From NCBI RefSeq assembly GCF_009834185.1, contig NZ_CP047173.1:1922001-1986000 (forward strand): a stretch of 64,000 nt of DNA, read 5' to 3'. Below, one piece after another: positions 1-8,409 of the stretch (positions are counted from its first letter, which is position 1; each line of letters begins with the position of its first letter). The DNA comes from Rathayibacter sp. VKM Ac-2760 (lineage in GTDB: Bacteria; Actinomycetota; Actinomycetes; Actinomycetales; Microbacteriaceae). Both the position numbers and the translations under genes were made by a program. Under the pieces are notes generated by a model. It searched no databases, was not told where the DNA came from, and saw only the letters and a program-made list of their open reading frames with translations.

Positions 1-75
1 TCCCGGCGCGAAGCCGCGGTGGGCGATGACGCGCGGCCGCCGTCCCGAGAGGAACGGCGGCCGGCGGTCGGTCAT
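1..75 (-). CDS. Glycerophosphodiester phosphodiesterase, N-terminal fragment cut by the window edge
   Basis: Only the first 25 codons are inside the window; the gene continues beyond base 1. After a short basic leader the protein reads RVIAHRGFAPG. The HRG motif is the N-terminal active-site signature of GDPD-family enzymes, which hydrolyse glycerophosphodiesters to glycerol-3-phosphate and an alcohol. The ATG lies 9 bases downstream of the SPFH gene stop on the same strand, so it probably closes the nfeD-SPFH transcription unit. The family call rests on this short segment only. Confidence 0.6.
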   Translation of the reverse strand, partial: MTDRRPPFLSGRRPRVIAHRGFAPG

Positions 76-84
76 CGAGGGGCC

Positions 85-1029
85 CTAGAAGGAGGGCGCC
101 GGCGGCGTCATCCCGCTGTCGTCCTGGACGCGGTCCGGGCGGGTGGGCGAGTTCTTGCCGAACGCCTGACCCATCCCCTTGAGCGCCTCGGTGAGCTCGC
201 TCGGCACGATCCAGAGCTTGTTGGCGCTGCCCTCGGCGATCTTCGGCAGCATCTGCAGGTACTCGTAGGCGAGCAGCTCGTTGTCAGGGCGGCCCTCGTG
301 GATGGCGGAGAAGACGGTGGTGATCGCCTTCGCCTCACCCTCGGCCCGGAGGATCGCGGCCTTCGCGTCACCCTCGGCCGCGAGGATCGCCGCCTGGCGG
401 TGGCCCTCCGCGTTGAGGATCTGCGACTGCTTCGTGCCCTCGGCGGTGAGGATCACCGCGCGACGGTCGCGCTCGGCGCGCATCTGCTTCTCCATCGAGT
501 CCTGGATGGAGAGGGGCGGGTCGATCGCCTTGAGCTCCACGCGGCCCACGCGGATGCCCCACTTGCCGGTGGCCTCGTCGAGGACGATGCGCAGCTGCCC
601 GTTGATGTTGTCGCGGGAGGTCAGCGCCTCCTCGAGGTTCAGGCCGCCGACGACGTTGCGCAGCGTGGTGGTGGTGAGCTGCTCGACCGCGCCGAGGTAG
701 TTGGCGATCTCGTAGGTGGCGGCGCGGGCGTCGGTCACCTGGAAGTAGACGACCGTGTCGATCGAGACGACCAGGTTGTCCTCGGTGATGACGGGCTGCG
801 GCGGGAACGAGACGACCTGCTCGCGCAGATCGACGGACGGGCGGACCCGGTCGACGAACGGGATGACGAGGTTCAGACCGGGGAGGAGGGTGCGGTGGTA
901 CTTCCCGAGCCGCTCGACCACGCCGGCCGTGGCCTGCGGGACGATGCGGACCGCTTTGAAGAGGACCACCAGGGCGAAGAGGACGATGACCACGATGATC
1001 ACCGTCGTCACGAGGGCTGCGGCATTCAC
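85..1029 (-). CDS. SPFH/Band 7 (stomatin/HflC-like) membrane protein
   Basis: 314 residues. One N-terminal transmembrane helix (about residues 5-27) is followed by a Band 7/SPFH domain (VPQATAGVVERLGKY, then VVSIDTVVYFQVTD) and an Ala/Glu-rich C-terminal coiled coil (repeated AEGDAKAAILRAEGEA-type heptads). Such proteins form large membrane-anchored scaffolds that organise membrane domains and protease partners. The GTG start is chosen because an AAAGGAG site lies 6 bases upstream and the start overlaps the stop of the NfeD gene (GTGA). The SPFH plus NfeD pairing is a well-known conserved operon and supports both calls. Confidence 0.9.
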   Translation of the reverse strand: MNAAALVTTVIIVVIVLFALVVLFKAVRIVPQATAGVVERLGKYHRTLLPGLNLVIPFVDRVRPSVDLREQVVSFPPQPVITEDNLVVSIDTVVYFQVTDARAATYEIANYLGAVEQLTTTTLRNVVGGLNLEEALTSRDNINGQLRIVLDEATGKWGIRVGRVELKAIDPPLSIQDSMEKQMRAERDRRAVILTAEGTKQSQILNAEGHRQAAILAAEGDAKAAILRAEGEAKAITTVFSAIHEGRPDNELLAYEYLQMLPKIAEGSANKLWIVPSELTEALKGMGQAFGKNSPTRPDRVQDDSGMTPPAPSF

Positions 1030-1493
1030 GACGAGCTCCTTTCTGCGGGGACGACGACGGCTGTCGCGCCCTCGATGGCGGTGACGACGACACGCTCGCC
1101 GACACCGAGCGGACGGGTCTCGACGAGCGGGGACAGCTTGGCCGTCCACGTCTCGCCGTTCACGAGCTTCACCTGACCCGGGCCGGGGCCGGCGATCACG
1201 ACGCTGCCGGAGAGACCGAGCAGCGCGTCGGCTCCGGTCGGCGTCGGATCGCCGCCGCGCTTGAGCAGCCGCAGCAGCGAGGGCCGGACCGTGAAGAGCA
1301 GCAGCACCGCGAGGACCGCCGCGACGGGCACCTGGATCCAGAACGGGGCGCCGGCCAGACCGGTGACGAGGCCGCCGATGCTGCCCACGGCGAGCATCAG
1401 GAAGGTGAACTCGAGGGTGATCATCTCGACGATCACGAAGATCAGGACGAGCGCGATCCAGAGGATCCACGCGTACTGGGTCACTGCATCCAT
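1026..1493 (-). CDS. NfeD-family membrane protein
   Basis: 155 residues. Two to three hydrophobic helices fill the first 80 residues, followed by a C-terminal OB-fold-like domain beginning near LLGLSGSVVIAG. This is the short NfeD1b-type layout without an N-terminal protease domain. NfeD proteins partner SPFH scaffolds, and the SPFH gene follows with a 4-base overlap. The ATG at 1493 is preferred over an upstream in-frame ATG because GGAAGGAG lies 7 bases before it. No adjacent promoter motif was obvious in the 220-base gap to the divergent SDR gene. Confidence 0.85.
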   Translation of the reverse strand: MDAVTQYAWILWIALVLIFVIVEMITLEFTFLMLAVGSIGGLVTGLAGAPFWIQVPVAAVLAVLLLFTVRPSLLRLLKRGGDPTPTGADALLGLSGSVVIAGPGPGQVKLVNGETWTAKLSPLVETRPLGVGERVVVTAIEGATAVVVPAERSSS

Positions 1494-1716
1494 GCGGTGC
1501 TCCTTCCCCTTGACGAGCACGAGATCTCACGGTAGCAAGGCCCGCCGCGAGCGGCCTGAGAGGGCCGGGGGAGCGCGGCGGGTGCGGCGCGGTCTCGGCA
1601 CGGTCGGCGCGGGAGCGACGGCGGCGGAGGCGGCTTGGTAGGCTCCCCTGTCGGGCCGTGGGCCCGTCACCCGTGCCCGATCCGGCTCCCGCGCCGGCGT
1701 CCTGAAGGATCTCCCC

Positions 1717-2475
1717 GTGTCCAACCCCCTCGCTCCCGGTTCGCTCGACGGCAAGCGCATCCTCGTCACCGGCTCCTCCCGCGGCATCGGCGCCGACACC
1801 GTCCGCTACTTCGCCGAGGCGGGCGCGAGCGTCGTCGTCAACTACCGCTCGAAGGCGCCGCGCGCGACCAAGCTGGTGGAGCAGATCACGGCCGCGGGCG
1901 GATCGGCCTTCGCCGTGGGCGCCGACCTCACCGACGCGACCTCGCGCTCCGACCTCTTCGCCGAGATCGAGCAGAGGCTCGGCGGTCTCGACGTCCTGGT
2001 GCTGAACGCCTCCGGCGGCATGGAGAGCAACATGGGGGAGGACTACGCGATGGTCCTCAACCGCGACTCGCAGGTCGCGACGCTGGAGGCGGCGCTGCCG
2101 CTGCTCGGCGACGGCTCGCGGATCGTCTTCGTCACCAGCCACCAGGCGCACTTCATCCGCACCACGCCGACCATGCCGGAGTACGAGCCGGTGGCGCTGT
2201 CCAAGCGCGCGGGCGAGGACGCACTCCGCGAGCGGATCCCCGCGCTGACCGAGCGCGGCATCGAGTTCGTCGTCGTCTCGGGCGACATGATCGAGGGCAC
2301 CATCACCGCCACGCTGCTCGAGCGCTCGAACCCCGGCGCGATCAGCTCGCGCCGCGAGTCGGCGGGCAAGCTCTACAACGTCGGCGAGTTCGCGGCCGAG
2401 GTCGCCCTCGCCGCCGTCGACCCGATCCCGGCGGAGAACACGCGCCTCGTCGGCGACACCGCCGACTTCAGCTAG
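1717..2475 (+). CDS. Short-chain dehydrogenase/reductase-like protein lacking a canonical YxxxK
   Basis: 252 residues, the usual length of a classical SDR. The N-terminal dinucleotide-binding motif is intact (TGSSRGIG at about residues 18-25), and NASGG stands where the NAG motif is expected. The active-site region reads VTSHQ and then EPVALSKRAG: where the family has Tyr-x-x-x-Lys there is Val-Ala-Leu-Ser-Lys, with a Tyr seven residues before the Lys. The protein may therefore use a shifted Tyr, or be a binding or degenerate SDR. GTG start with AAGGA upstream. It converges on the next gene with only 13 bases between stops. The substrate is unknown. Confidence 0.8.
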   Translation: MSNPLAPGSLDGKRILVTGSSRGIGADTVRYFAEAGASVVVNYRSKAPRATKLVEQITAAGGSAFAVGADLTDATSRSDLFAEIEQRLGGLDVLVLNASGGMESNMGEDYAMVLNRDSQVATLEAALPLLGDGSRIVFVTSHQAHFIRTTPTMPEYEPVALSKRAGEDALRERIPALTERGIEFVVVSGDMIEGTITATLLERSNPGAISSRRESAGKLYNVGEFAAEVALAAVDPIPAENTRLVGDTADFS

Positions 2476-2488
2476 GGCCGGAGGGCGC

Positions 2489-3448
2489 TCAGCCCGCGGA
2501 GCGGGTCGCGTTGCCGGCGCGGCCGGCGCCCCACGCGGCGCCGAGGGCGAAGAGGGTGTCGACTCCGTAGTGCTCCATCGCGGCAGAGATGCGGCGGCGT
2601 CCGGTGCGGGGGTTGATGCCGAGGCGGTTCGAAGCGCTGTCGAGGGTGTTGCCCTGCTGCATCAGGCGCAGGATCGGTAGCCAGGACTGCTCGTCCGTCG
2701 CCAGCGGATCCGCTCGCTGCCACAGCTCGTCGAAGTAGGCGCGGACGATGTTCGCGAGCCCCGCGTGCCGCACCCCCAGCACGCTGGTGGGGGTGGCCTC
2801 GCCCCAGACGAAGGGGAGAGCGAGGTGGTCGCCGTCGACCCAGAACCAGCCCGGCGGTCGATCGAGCGAGCGGTACTCGAGCCCGGTGGGTCCGTAGAGG
2901 GCCATCCGCTCGAGCACGCGCGGGTCGGCGGTCGCGGAGGAGGGGACGATGATGCGGACGGTGTCCCTGGCGCGCAGGGCGTTGCCGAAGCGCAGGGCGC
3001 GATCGGGCGGCGCCGTCATCAGCCGGTCGATGCTGGCGAACACCGCGACGAGGGTGCTCGACGGCGTTCCCGCGAGCTCCCAGAGCAGGTCCTCCGCGGC
3101 GTAGGGGCCGTGGCGCAGGACCGTGGGCACGAGATCGGCGGCCGCCTCTCCGGTCGACCAGGCGCGCAGGACGGAGGGCAGGTTCTCGAGGATCCTCTCG
3201 ATGCCGGACATCGCGTCCTCGGCCGCGACGCGGACCCGCCGGGTGTGCACCGAGACGGCCTCGTTCGCCCAGTCGGCGGGCGGAGGGTAGGCCAGCACGT
3301 CGTTCGCGCCGCCGATCAGCCCGCGGTCGCGGAGCCTCCGGACGGCCGCGGCGACCTCTGCGGGCTCGAGGTGGGTCGCGAGCACCGCGTCCTCGACCGT
3401 CGCCGGCCGTCCCCGCAGCAGGATGCCCAGGAGGGTCTCGTCGTCCAT
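2489..3448 (-). CDS. TrmB-like/LuxR-type helix-turn-helix transcriptional regulator
   Basis: 319 residues. The first 60 residues form a winged-helix-like segment (ILLRGRPATVEDAVLATHLE, then VAAAVRRLRDRGLIGG), typical of TrmB-like regulators. The middle resembles a ligand or phospholipase-D-like sensor region, and the last 70 residues carry a LuxR-type HTH (ILRLMQQGNTLDSASNRLGI). This layout is common in actinobacterial orphan regulators. The ATG at 3448 follows GAGGGGC by about 5 bases; a longer reading from 3511 has no better site. It is divergent from the ACR3-like carrier across 173 bases, so that carrier is a reasonable but unproven target. Confidence 0.75.
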   Translation of the reverse strand: MDDETLLGILLRGRPATVEDAVLATHLEPAEVAAAVRRLRDRGLIGGANDVLAYPPPADWANEAVSVHTRRVRVAAEDAMSGIERILENLPSVLRAWSTGEAAADLVPTVLRHGPYAAEDLLWELAGTPSSTLVAVFASIDRLMTAPPDRALRFGNALRARDTVRIIVPSSATADPRVLERMALYGPTGLEYRSLDRPPGWFWVDGDHLALPFVWGEATPTSVLGVRHAGLANIVRAYFDELWQRADPLATDEQSWLPILRLMQQGNTLDSASNRLGINPRTGRRRISAAMEHYGVDTLFALGAAWGAGRAGNATRSAG

Positions 3449-3621
3449 GTCCGCCCCTCGGTGACGTCCGCGCGTCTCGGCACGACAGTGCCCGGAAGCG
3501 GACGCGTCCACAAGACATACCGGAGGGGGCGAGGACTTGATAGGGACAGGGCGAGCGGACCCGGCTCGGCGCTCGGGGCTACCGTTGCAGGCGTGCCCCT
3601 CCTCCTGCCCGGTCCGCCGCC

Positions 3622-4623
3622 GTGAGCGCGCTCGTCGACCGGCTCGAACGACGCCAGATCGCCCTCTGCCTCGGTGCGATCGCCGCAGGCGCCGCGCTCG
3701 GGCTCCTGCTGCCCGCCGCGAGCCACCTGGAGGTCGCGATCGAGCCGGTGCTCGGGCTGCTGCTGTTCGCCACCTTCCTCGGGGTCCCGTTCACCGCGAT
3801 CGGCCGGTCGCTGCGCGACGGCCGCTTCCTCGCCGCGGTCGGGGTGCTGAACTTCGTCGTCGTCCCGGTGGTCGCGTTCGGACTGTCCCGGTTCGTGGCG
3901 GATCGTCCGGCGCTGCTGTTCGGGGTGCTGCTGGTGCTGCTGACGCCGTGCATCGACTACGTGATCGTCTTCGCCGGTCTCGCCGAGGGCGCGTCCGACC
4001 GGCTTCTCGCTGCGGCTCCGCTGCTGATGCTCGCGCAGATCCTGCTCCTGCCGCTGTACCTGCTGCTCTTCCTCGGAGCCGACGGCGTCGCGGTGGTCGA
4101 GGTCGGCCCGTTCGCGCGGGCGTTCCTGCTGCTCATCGTCGTGCCGCTCGCGGCCGCCGCCCTCGTGCAGGCACTCGGCCGCCGGCACCGGGCGGGCCGG
4201 GTGATCCGGTCCACGATGCTCGGGCTGATGGTGCCGCTGATGATGGGGATCCTGTTCGTCGTCGTCGCCTCGCAGGCCGGCGCCGTCGGCGCGGCGGCCG
4301 GGCAGCTGCTCGTCCTCGTCCCGGTCTACGCCGGCTTCCTCGTGATCATGGCCGCCGCCGGGCTCGGCGTCGCCCGCCTCTTCCGTCTCGAGTCCTCCGC
4401 TACGCGCGCGCTCGTGTTCAGCGGAGCGACCCGGAACTCCCTCGTCGTCCTGCCCCTCGCGCTCGCACTGCCCGCGTCGCTCGCGCTCGCGCCGGTCGTC
4501 GTCGTCACGCAGACGCTCGTCGAGCTCGTCGGCATGGTCGTGTTCGTCCGGCTGATCCCGCGGCTCGCACCCGAACGGGTCGCGGCGCCGGCGACGAGCG
4601 GGGCGGGTCGGCTCGACTCGTGA
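3622..4623 (+). CDS. ACR3/bile-acid:sodium symporter-family membrane carrier (arsenic-resistance-like)
   Basis: 333 residues with about ten hydrophobic segments. The pattern matches the BASS/ACR3 superfamily: LLLFATFLGVPF, TPCIDYVIVF in the middle (a Cys-containing helix typical of ACR3-like arsenite carriers), and FSGATRNSLVVLPLALALP in the C-terminal half (the discontinuous helix motif). Annotation pipelines usually call this branch 'arsenic resistance protein', but no arsR or arsC lies beside it, so arsenite export is inference. The GTG start has no strong Shine-Dalgarno. The C-terminus (SGAGRLDS) runs onto a fossil of a VOC gene on the other strand, suggesting a deletion junction here. 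Confidence 0.75.
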   Translation: MSALVDRLERRQIALCLGAIAAGAALGLLLPAASHLEVAIEPVLGLLLFATFLGVPFTAIGRSLRDGRFLAAVGVLNFVVVPVVAFGLSRFVADRPALLFGVLLVLLTPCIDYVIVFAGLAEGASDRLLAAAPLLMLAQILLLPLYLLLFLGADGVAVVEVGPFARAFLLLIVVPLAAAALVQALGRRHRAGRVIRSTMLGLMVPLMMGILFVVVASQAGAVGAAAGQLLVLVPVYAGFLVIMAAAGLGVARLFRLESSATRALVFSGATRNSLVVLPLALALPASLALAPVVVVTQTLVELVGMVVFVRLIPRLAPERVAAPATSGAGRLDS

Positions 4624-4759
4624 GGCAGAACGGTCGGCCCGACGGATCGGCGAGCACGTCGAGCGCCTCCTCCGGATCGGTGCTGCGATCGTCGAGGATC
4701 GTCGCGCCCAGTGCGACGGCCCGCTCTCGCTGCTGCTCCAGCTCGACCGCGTCCGTGAG
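4622..4759 (-). pseudogene. C-terminal fossil of a VOC/glyoxalase-like protein
   Basis: About 45 codons on the minus strand read like the end of a VOC-superfamily protein: LEQQRERAVALGATILDD, then VLADPSGRPFCL, the usual closing motif of these proteins. No start or N-terminal half exists upstream, and the frame runs without a natural stop into the 3' end of the ACR3-like gene. This is a decayed remnant, probably left by a deletion whose edge lies near 4620. Confidence 0.6.
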
Positions 4760-4790
4760 ACAGGGTAGGCGCGGACGTGCGTGCACAGAT

Positions 4791-4845
4791 GAGGCTCGAA
4801 TCGTCGAATCGCAGGATTGGAGGGCGATCCGACGAATCCAGCCTC
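4791..4845. repeat. Imperfect 21-bp inverted repeat
   Basis: Bases 4791-4811 and 4825-4845 are inverted copies matching at 18 of 21 positions, separated by 13 bases. The match continues loosely outward (GTGC...CAC). The site lies in the 444-base gap between the ACR3-like gene and the epimerase gene. Apart from the VOC fossil I see no gene in that gap. It could be an operator, a hairpin terminator for the fossil transcript, or a recombination-site remnant; nothing distinguishes these. Confidence 0.5.
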
Positions 4846-5067
4846 AGTCGTGCGCACCCGCCGCAGGAGGACAGCGGTGGGGCGTCGGCCCCGCCCCACC
4901 GCGGGGGCCGGGTGCTCGCCGCTGACCTCGTGGACACCGTCGATGCAGAACATCAGCTGGGCGCGCTCGTCATCGCCCCTCGCCGATGAGACGTGCTCCC
5001 GGCTGATCTTCTGCAGCGGGTGTGGTGGAGTGGAGCGCACGGCCCGTCCCGACCCCGAGGAGTCATC

Positions 5068-6051
5068 ATGCATGTCGTCGTCATCGGTGGGAGCGGCCAC
5101 ATCGGCTCCTTCCTCGTCCCCCGGCTCGTCCGCGCCGGCCACGAGGTCACGAGCATCACCCGCGGCACCAGCACGCCCTACACCGCCGGCCCCGAGTGGG
5201 ATCGGGTGCGCCACGTCGTCGCCGATCGGGAGCAGGAGGACGACGACGGCGTCTTCGCCTCCCGTGTCCGCGACCTCGGTGCGGACACGGTCATCGATCT
5301 GGTCTGCTTCACGCTCGACTCGGCGCGGGCCCTCGTCGAGGGCCTCCGCGGTCACGTCGGCCACCTGATCAGCTGCGGATCGGTCTGGCGCTACGGCCCG
5401 ACCCTCAGGCTCCCGATCCGGGAGGGCGAGGGCACGCCCGCGATCGACGAGTACGGCCGGCAGAAGGAGGCGATCGCCCTCTATCTGAAGGAGGAGAGCG
5501 CCGCCGGCGGCCTGCGCACCACGTCGCTGCATCCGGGGCACATCAGCGGCCCGGGCTGGGCGCCGATCGGGCCGCTGGGCAACCTCGACCCCGCCGTCTG
5601 GAGCACGCTGGCCACCGGCGGGACGCTGCGCATGCCCGGTTCCGGCGCGGAGTCGATGCACCACGTGCACGCCGACGACGTCGCGCAGGCGTTCGAGCTG
5701 GCGGTGGCCCGGCCGGAGGCGGCAGCGGGGGAGGACTTCCACATCGTGGCCCCCTCGGCGCTGACGGTCCGCGGGTTCGCGCAGATCGCCGCGGGCTGGT
5801 TCGGGCGGGAGGCGACGCTGGAGAGCATCGGCTGGGACGAGTTCCGCCGGAGCACGGACGAGGATCTCGCAGGCGCGAGCTGGGGCCACCTGCACCGCAG
5901 CCAGTACTTCTCGATCGAGAAGGCGGTGACGCTCCTGGGCTACGCGCCGCGGTACGAGCCGGAGGCCGCCGTCCTGGAGGGCCTCGAGAGCCTGATCGAG
6001 CGCGGAGAGCTGACGGTCCCGGGCCCGCTCACGACGCGGAGTCGTCCGTGA
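5068..6051 (+). CDS. NAD-dependent epimerase/dehydratase family protein (extended SDR)
   Basis: 327 residues. It begins with a Rossmann motif, VVVIGGSGHIGSFLVPRLV (GxxGxxG). The active-site region has a Ser-containing SCGSVWRYG and a later DEYGRQKEA that supplies Tyr and Lys in YxxxK form (YGRQK). These are features of extended SDRs acting on nucleotide sugars or similar substrates; the substrate cannot be told from sequence. The ATG at 5068 is chosen for the GAGGAG 6 bases upstream and because the Rossmann strand follows at once; an in-frame start 75 bases earlier adds an unstructured leader. Its stop lies 24 bases from the stop of the convergent VOC gene. Confidence 0.8.
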   Translation: MHVVVIGGSGHIGSFLVPRLVRAGHEVTSITRGTSTPYTAGPEWDRVRHVVADREQEDDDGVFASRVRDLGADTVIDLVCFTLDSARALVEGLRGHVGHLISCGSVWRYGPTLRLPIREGEGTPAIDEYGRQKEAIALYLKEESAAGGLRTTSLHPGHISGPGWAPIGPLGNLDPAVWSTLATGGTLRMPGSGAESMHHVHADDVAQAFELAVARPEAAAGEDFHIVAPSALTVRGFAQIAAGWFGREATLESIGWDEFRRSTDEDLAGASWGHLHRSQYFSIEKAVTLLGYAPRYEPEAAVLEGLESLIERGELTVPGPLTTRSRP

Positions 6052-6075
6052 TCCGCCGCGACGGGTCGGGCGCGG

Positions 6076-6528
6076 TCAGCTGTGCGTCGTGTTCTCTCGG
6101 ATCTCCTCGAGGCTGATCTCCGGTGCGCCGCCGGCGGCGGCCTCGGGGTCCATCCAGACGTAGTCCCAGTGGTGGCCGTCGGGGTCGTCGAAGCTCTTCG
6201 AGTACATGAAGCCGTGGTCCTGGGTGCCGGCGTCGGTCGCGCCCGCGGCGAGGGCGTTCTCGTGGACGGTGTCGACCTCTTCCCTGCTCTCGGCGCTGAG
6301 GGCGAGCTGCACCTCGGTCGAGGTGGTGGCGTCGATGATCGTCTTGCTGGTGAACTCGGCGAAGAACTCCCGGGTGAGCAGCATCGCGGTGATCGTGTCG
6401 CTGATCACCACGCTGACGGCGTTGTCGTCGCTGAAGCCCTCGTTGATCGAGTAGCCGAGCGACTCGTAGAACGCCCGGGAGCGAGCGAGATCGGTCACGG
6501 CGAGGTTGATGAAGATCGTGGTGGGCAT
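6076..6528 (-). CDS. VOC-superfamily (glyoxalase/extradiol dioxygenase-like) protein
   Basis: 150 residues, the normal size for a single-chain VOC protein. It opens with INLAVTDLARSRAFYESLGY, the classic first beta-alpha module, and closes with DPDGHHWDYVWMDP, the second metal-ligand region. This subfamily is often annotated as 'glyoxalase' or 'lactoylglutathione lyase-related', but function cannot be assigned. The ATG at 6528 is preferred (GAAGGCG upstream) over an in-frame ATG 51 bases earlier. It stands alone between the epimerase gene and the CPBP pair. Confidence 0.85.
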   Translation of the reverse strand: MPTTIFINLAVTDLARSRAFYESLGYSINEGFSDDNAVSVVISDTITAMLLTREFFAEFTSKTIIDATTSTEVQLALSAESREEVDTVHENALAAGATDAGTQDHGFMYSKSFDDPDGHHWDYVWMDPEAAAGGAPEISLEEIRENTTHS

Positions 6529-6609
6529 CGATGCGCCTTCTCTTCCTGATGCCGGTGGCCCGCTGCCGCCGATCGTCACCTGAATGATGGTGAGCGCCCG
6601 GCGACGGTG

Positions 6610-7410
6610 TCAACCGCGTCGTGCGGCGCGGTCGCTTCGGGCGAGGCTGACCACGAGCGCGATCGAGAGGGCGATGAGGACGTACTCGGTCGTGGCCGGC
6701 AGGGCGTCGCCGCCGAAGCTCTGCGGCTCCTCGTGCGCGTCACCGCCCTGCTGCAGGAAGCGGGCGAAGTCGCCGAGACCGTGCAGCACGATCGGGACCC
6801 AGAGCGTCCCGGTCGCGCGCAGAGCGCCGTAGAAGAGAGCGCCGTCCATGGCGAGGAAGACGACGGCCAGTGCGGTCGCGGGGGCCGGGACTCCGTTGAA
6901 GAGGTAGCCGACGGTGTGTGCCAGGCCGAACGCGACCGAGGTGATCAGCAGTGCCGCGAGCTCGCCGTGGTGTCCGCGGACGGCGACCCGGAAGAGACCG
7001 CGGAAGTAGAGCTCCTCCCCGACGCCGATCAGGAGCGAGCCGATGAGGAAGATCAGGACCATGGGCAGCGCCCGCTCCGACCAGGGCACGCTCGCCAGGA
7101 TGACGAGGATCTGGAGGGCGAGCGCGACCGGGATCGCGAGCAGCCACCAGCGGCGCCGTTCCGTGAACGGCGAGGGTGCGGTCCACGCCTCGCGGAGCCA
7201 GCCGGCCCGCCGCGCGAACAGGAGCCCCACGACGATGAGGACGCCGACCGGCAGCCAGGTCCCGATGACGAAGTCGAGGGTCTCGTCGCCGCCGGCGAGC
7301 GGGTCGAGCAGGGTGCCGACGACCGCCGCGATGACGACGTAGAAGACGGCGGCGACGACGCCGACCCAGATGCTGCGGGGGATCGGCCGGGACTCGGTGC
7401 GGGTCGTCAT
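6610..7410 (-). CDS. CPBP-family intramembrane metalloprotease (second of a pair)
   Basis: 266 residues with about seven hydrophobic helices. The three CPBP (CAAX-protease/bacteriocin-processing) motifs are present: GEELYFRGLF (EExxxR), FGLAHTVGYL (FxxxH) and a third His in VLHGLGDF. These form the membrane-buried zinc site of Rce1-like proteases. The ATG at 7410 follows AAGGAGC and overlaps the stop of the upstream CPBP gene (ATGA). Both proteases are in one transcription unit, so they may act together in processing an exported or prenylated peptide. The substrate is unknown and no bacteriocin precursor was seen nearby. Confidence 0.88.
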   Translation of the reverse strand: MTTRTESRPIPRSIWVGVVAAVFYVVIAAVVGTLLDPLAGGDETLDFVIGTWLPVGVLIVVGLLFARRAGWLREAWTAPSPFTERRRWWLLAIPVALALQILVILASVPWSERALPMVLIFLIGSLLIGVGEELYFRGLFRVAVRGHHGELAALLITSVAFGLAHTVGYLFNGVPAPATALAVVFLAMDGALFYGALRATGTLWVPIVLHGLGDFARFLQQGGDAHEEPQSFGGDALPATTEYVLIALSIALVVSLARSDRAARRG

Positions 7411-8243
7411 CGGAGTGCTCCTTCGGTGCGGGCGCGGCCTCGGACGAGGATGATCGCCGGCACTGCGGCGACGATGAAGACGAGGCTGAAGATCCCGGCG
7501 AACGGGAGCAGCGGGCTCTCGGCACCGGTGTGCGCGGTGTCGATGCCGCCGGTGGCGAGGATGGTCGTCGGATCCGTCAGTCCGTGCAGGAGGATCGGCC
7601 AGAGGAGGTTCCCGGTCGCGCGGAGCACGAGGTACATCATCATGCCGAAGCCGAAGGCGTAGACCATCGTCAGCAGGACCGTGACCGGGGCCTGGCCGCT
7701 GAGGAGGTTCGCGGAGTGCAGGAGCGCGAACAGCAGCGACGAGATCACGGCGACGCCGCGCTCGGAGTGGCCGGCGCTGCGCAGGATCTTCACCGCGATG
7801 CCGCGCGTGAGCAGCTCCTCCGTGAACCCGATCAGCAGACCGGAGAGGAACGTCAGCGCGATGACCCCGCCGCTGTACTCGCCGTACTCGATTCCGAAGA
7901 GGCGCAGCACGATCGGGGCCGCGGTCAGGGCGACCGCGATCCACATCCACCCGCGGCGCGGGACCGGCTGCGCGCCGAAGAGCGGCCGCGTCCACCGCAC
8001 CGAGCCGACGAACGCGACCAGCACGACAGCGCCCACGAGCAGCGGCACGAGGAGGTAGACGACCACGTTCGTCTCGGAGGAGAGCGGGCCCGGCCCGTCG
8101 ACGAGGTTCCCGAGGACCCGCCCGTCAGCGATCCCCGCGAGCTGGTAGAGGACGAGGTAGCCGACCGCCGCGACGACGGCCTTCCACCACGTTCCCCGTT
8201 CCCAGAAGTCCACCCATCGCGATCCCCGCGTCACGTCGCTCAT
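7407..8243 (-). CDS. CPBP-family intramembrane metalloprotease (first of a pair)
   Basis: 278 residues, multi-helix membrane protein. The catalytic motifs are TEELLTRGIA (EExxxR), FALLHSANLL (FxxxH) and LLHGLTDP. The start at 8243 has GAGGGG 7 bases upstream; an in-frame ATG 39 bases further out lacks one. It overlaps the following CPBP gene by 4 bases. Identity between the two looks limited outside the motifs, so the pair seems an old duplication. The 166 bases upstream to the XRE regulator contain nothing I recognise. Confidence 0.88.
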   Translation of the reverse strand: MSDVTRGSRWVDFWERGTWWKAVVAAVGYLVLYQLAGIADGRVLGNLVDGPGPLSSETNVVVYLLVPLLVGAVVLVAFVGSVRWTRPLFGAQPVPRRGWMWIAVALTAAPIVLRLFGIEYGEYSGGVIALTFLSGLLIGFTEELLTRGIAVKILRSAGHSERGVAVISSLLFALLHSANLLSGQAPVTVLLTMVYAFGFGMMMYLVLRATGNLLWPILLHGLTDPTTILATGGIDTAHTGAESPLLPFAGIFSLVFIVAAVPAIILVRGRARTEGALR

Positions 8244-8409
8244 CGATCCCGCCCCTCGAGATGTCGCCCAAGACGCGAGCACGTCTCAGAAGAGCGACCG
8301 ACACCCGTCTTGGAGAGCGCTCCCAGCCTTGCGCAACTCCTCCCGTGCTCGCGATCGCCGTTCCGCGGGGGTCGTCGTCCGGCCGACCCGGGAGAGCGGG
8401 CCTCGTCGG

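Noticed and set aside
85..2151. Very long minus-strand open frame containing the SPFH gene
   Set aside because: The part before 1029 is Arg/Asp-rich antisense of NfeD and the SDR gene; the SPFH start is fixed by its ribosome site and overlap with nfeD.
3316..5895. 859-codon minus-strand open frame
   Set aside because: High GC gives long antisense frames; composition is Arg/Glu/His low-complexity opposite the regulator, carrier and epimerase genes.
6610..7995. Reading the second CPBP gene as a 461-residue protein
   Set aside because: The extra N-terminus overlaps the first CPBP gene in another frame; the ATG at 7410 has a good ribosome site and the usual 4-base overlap.
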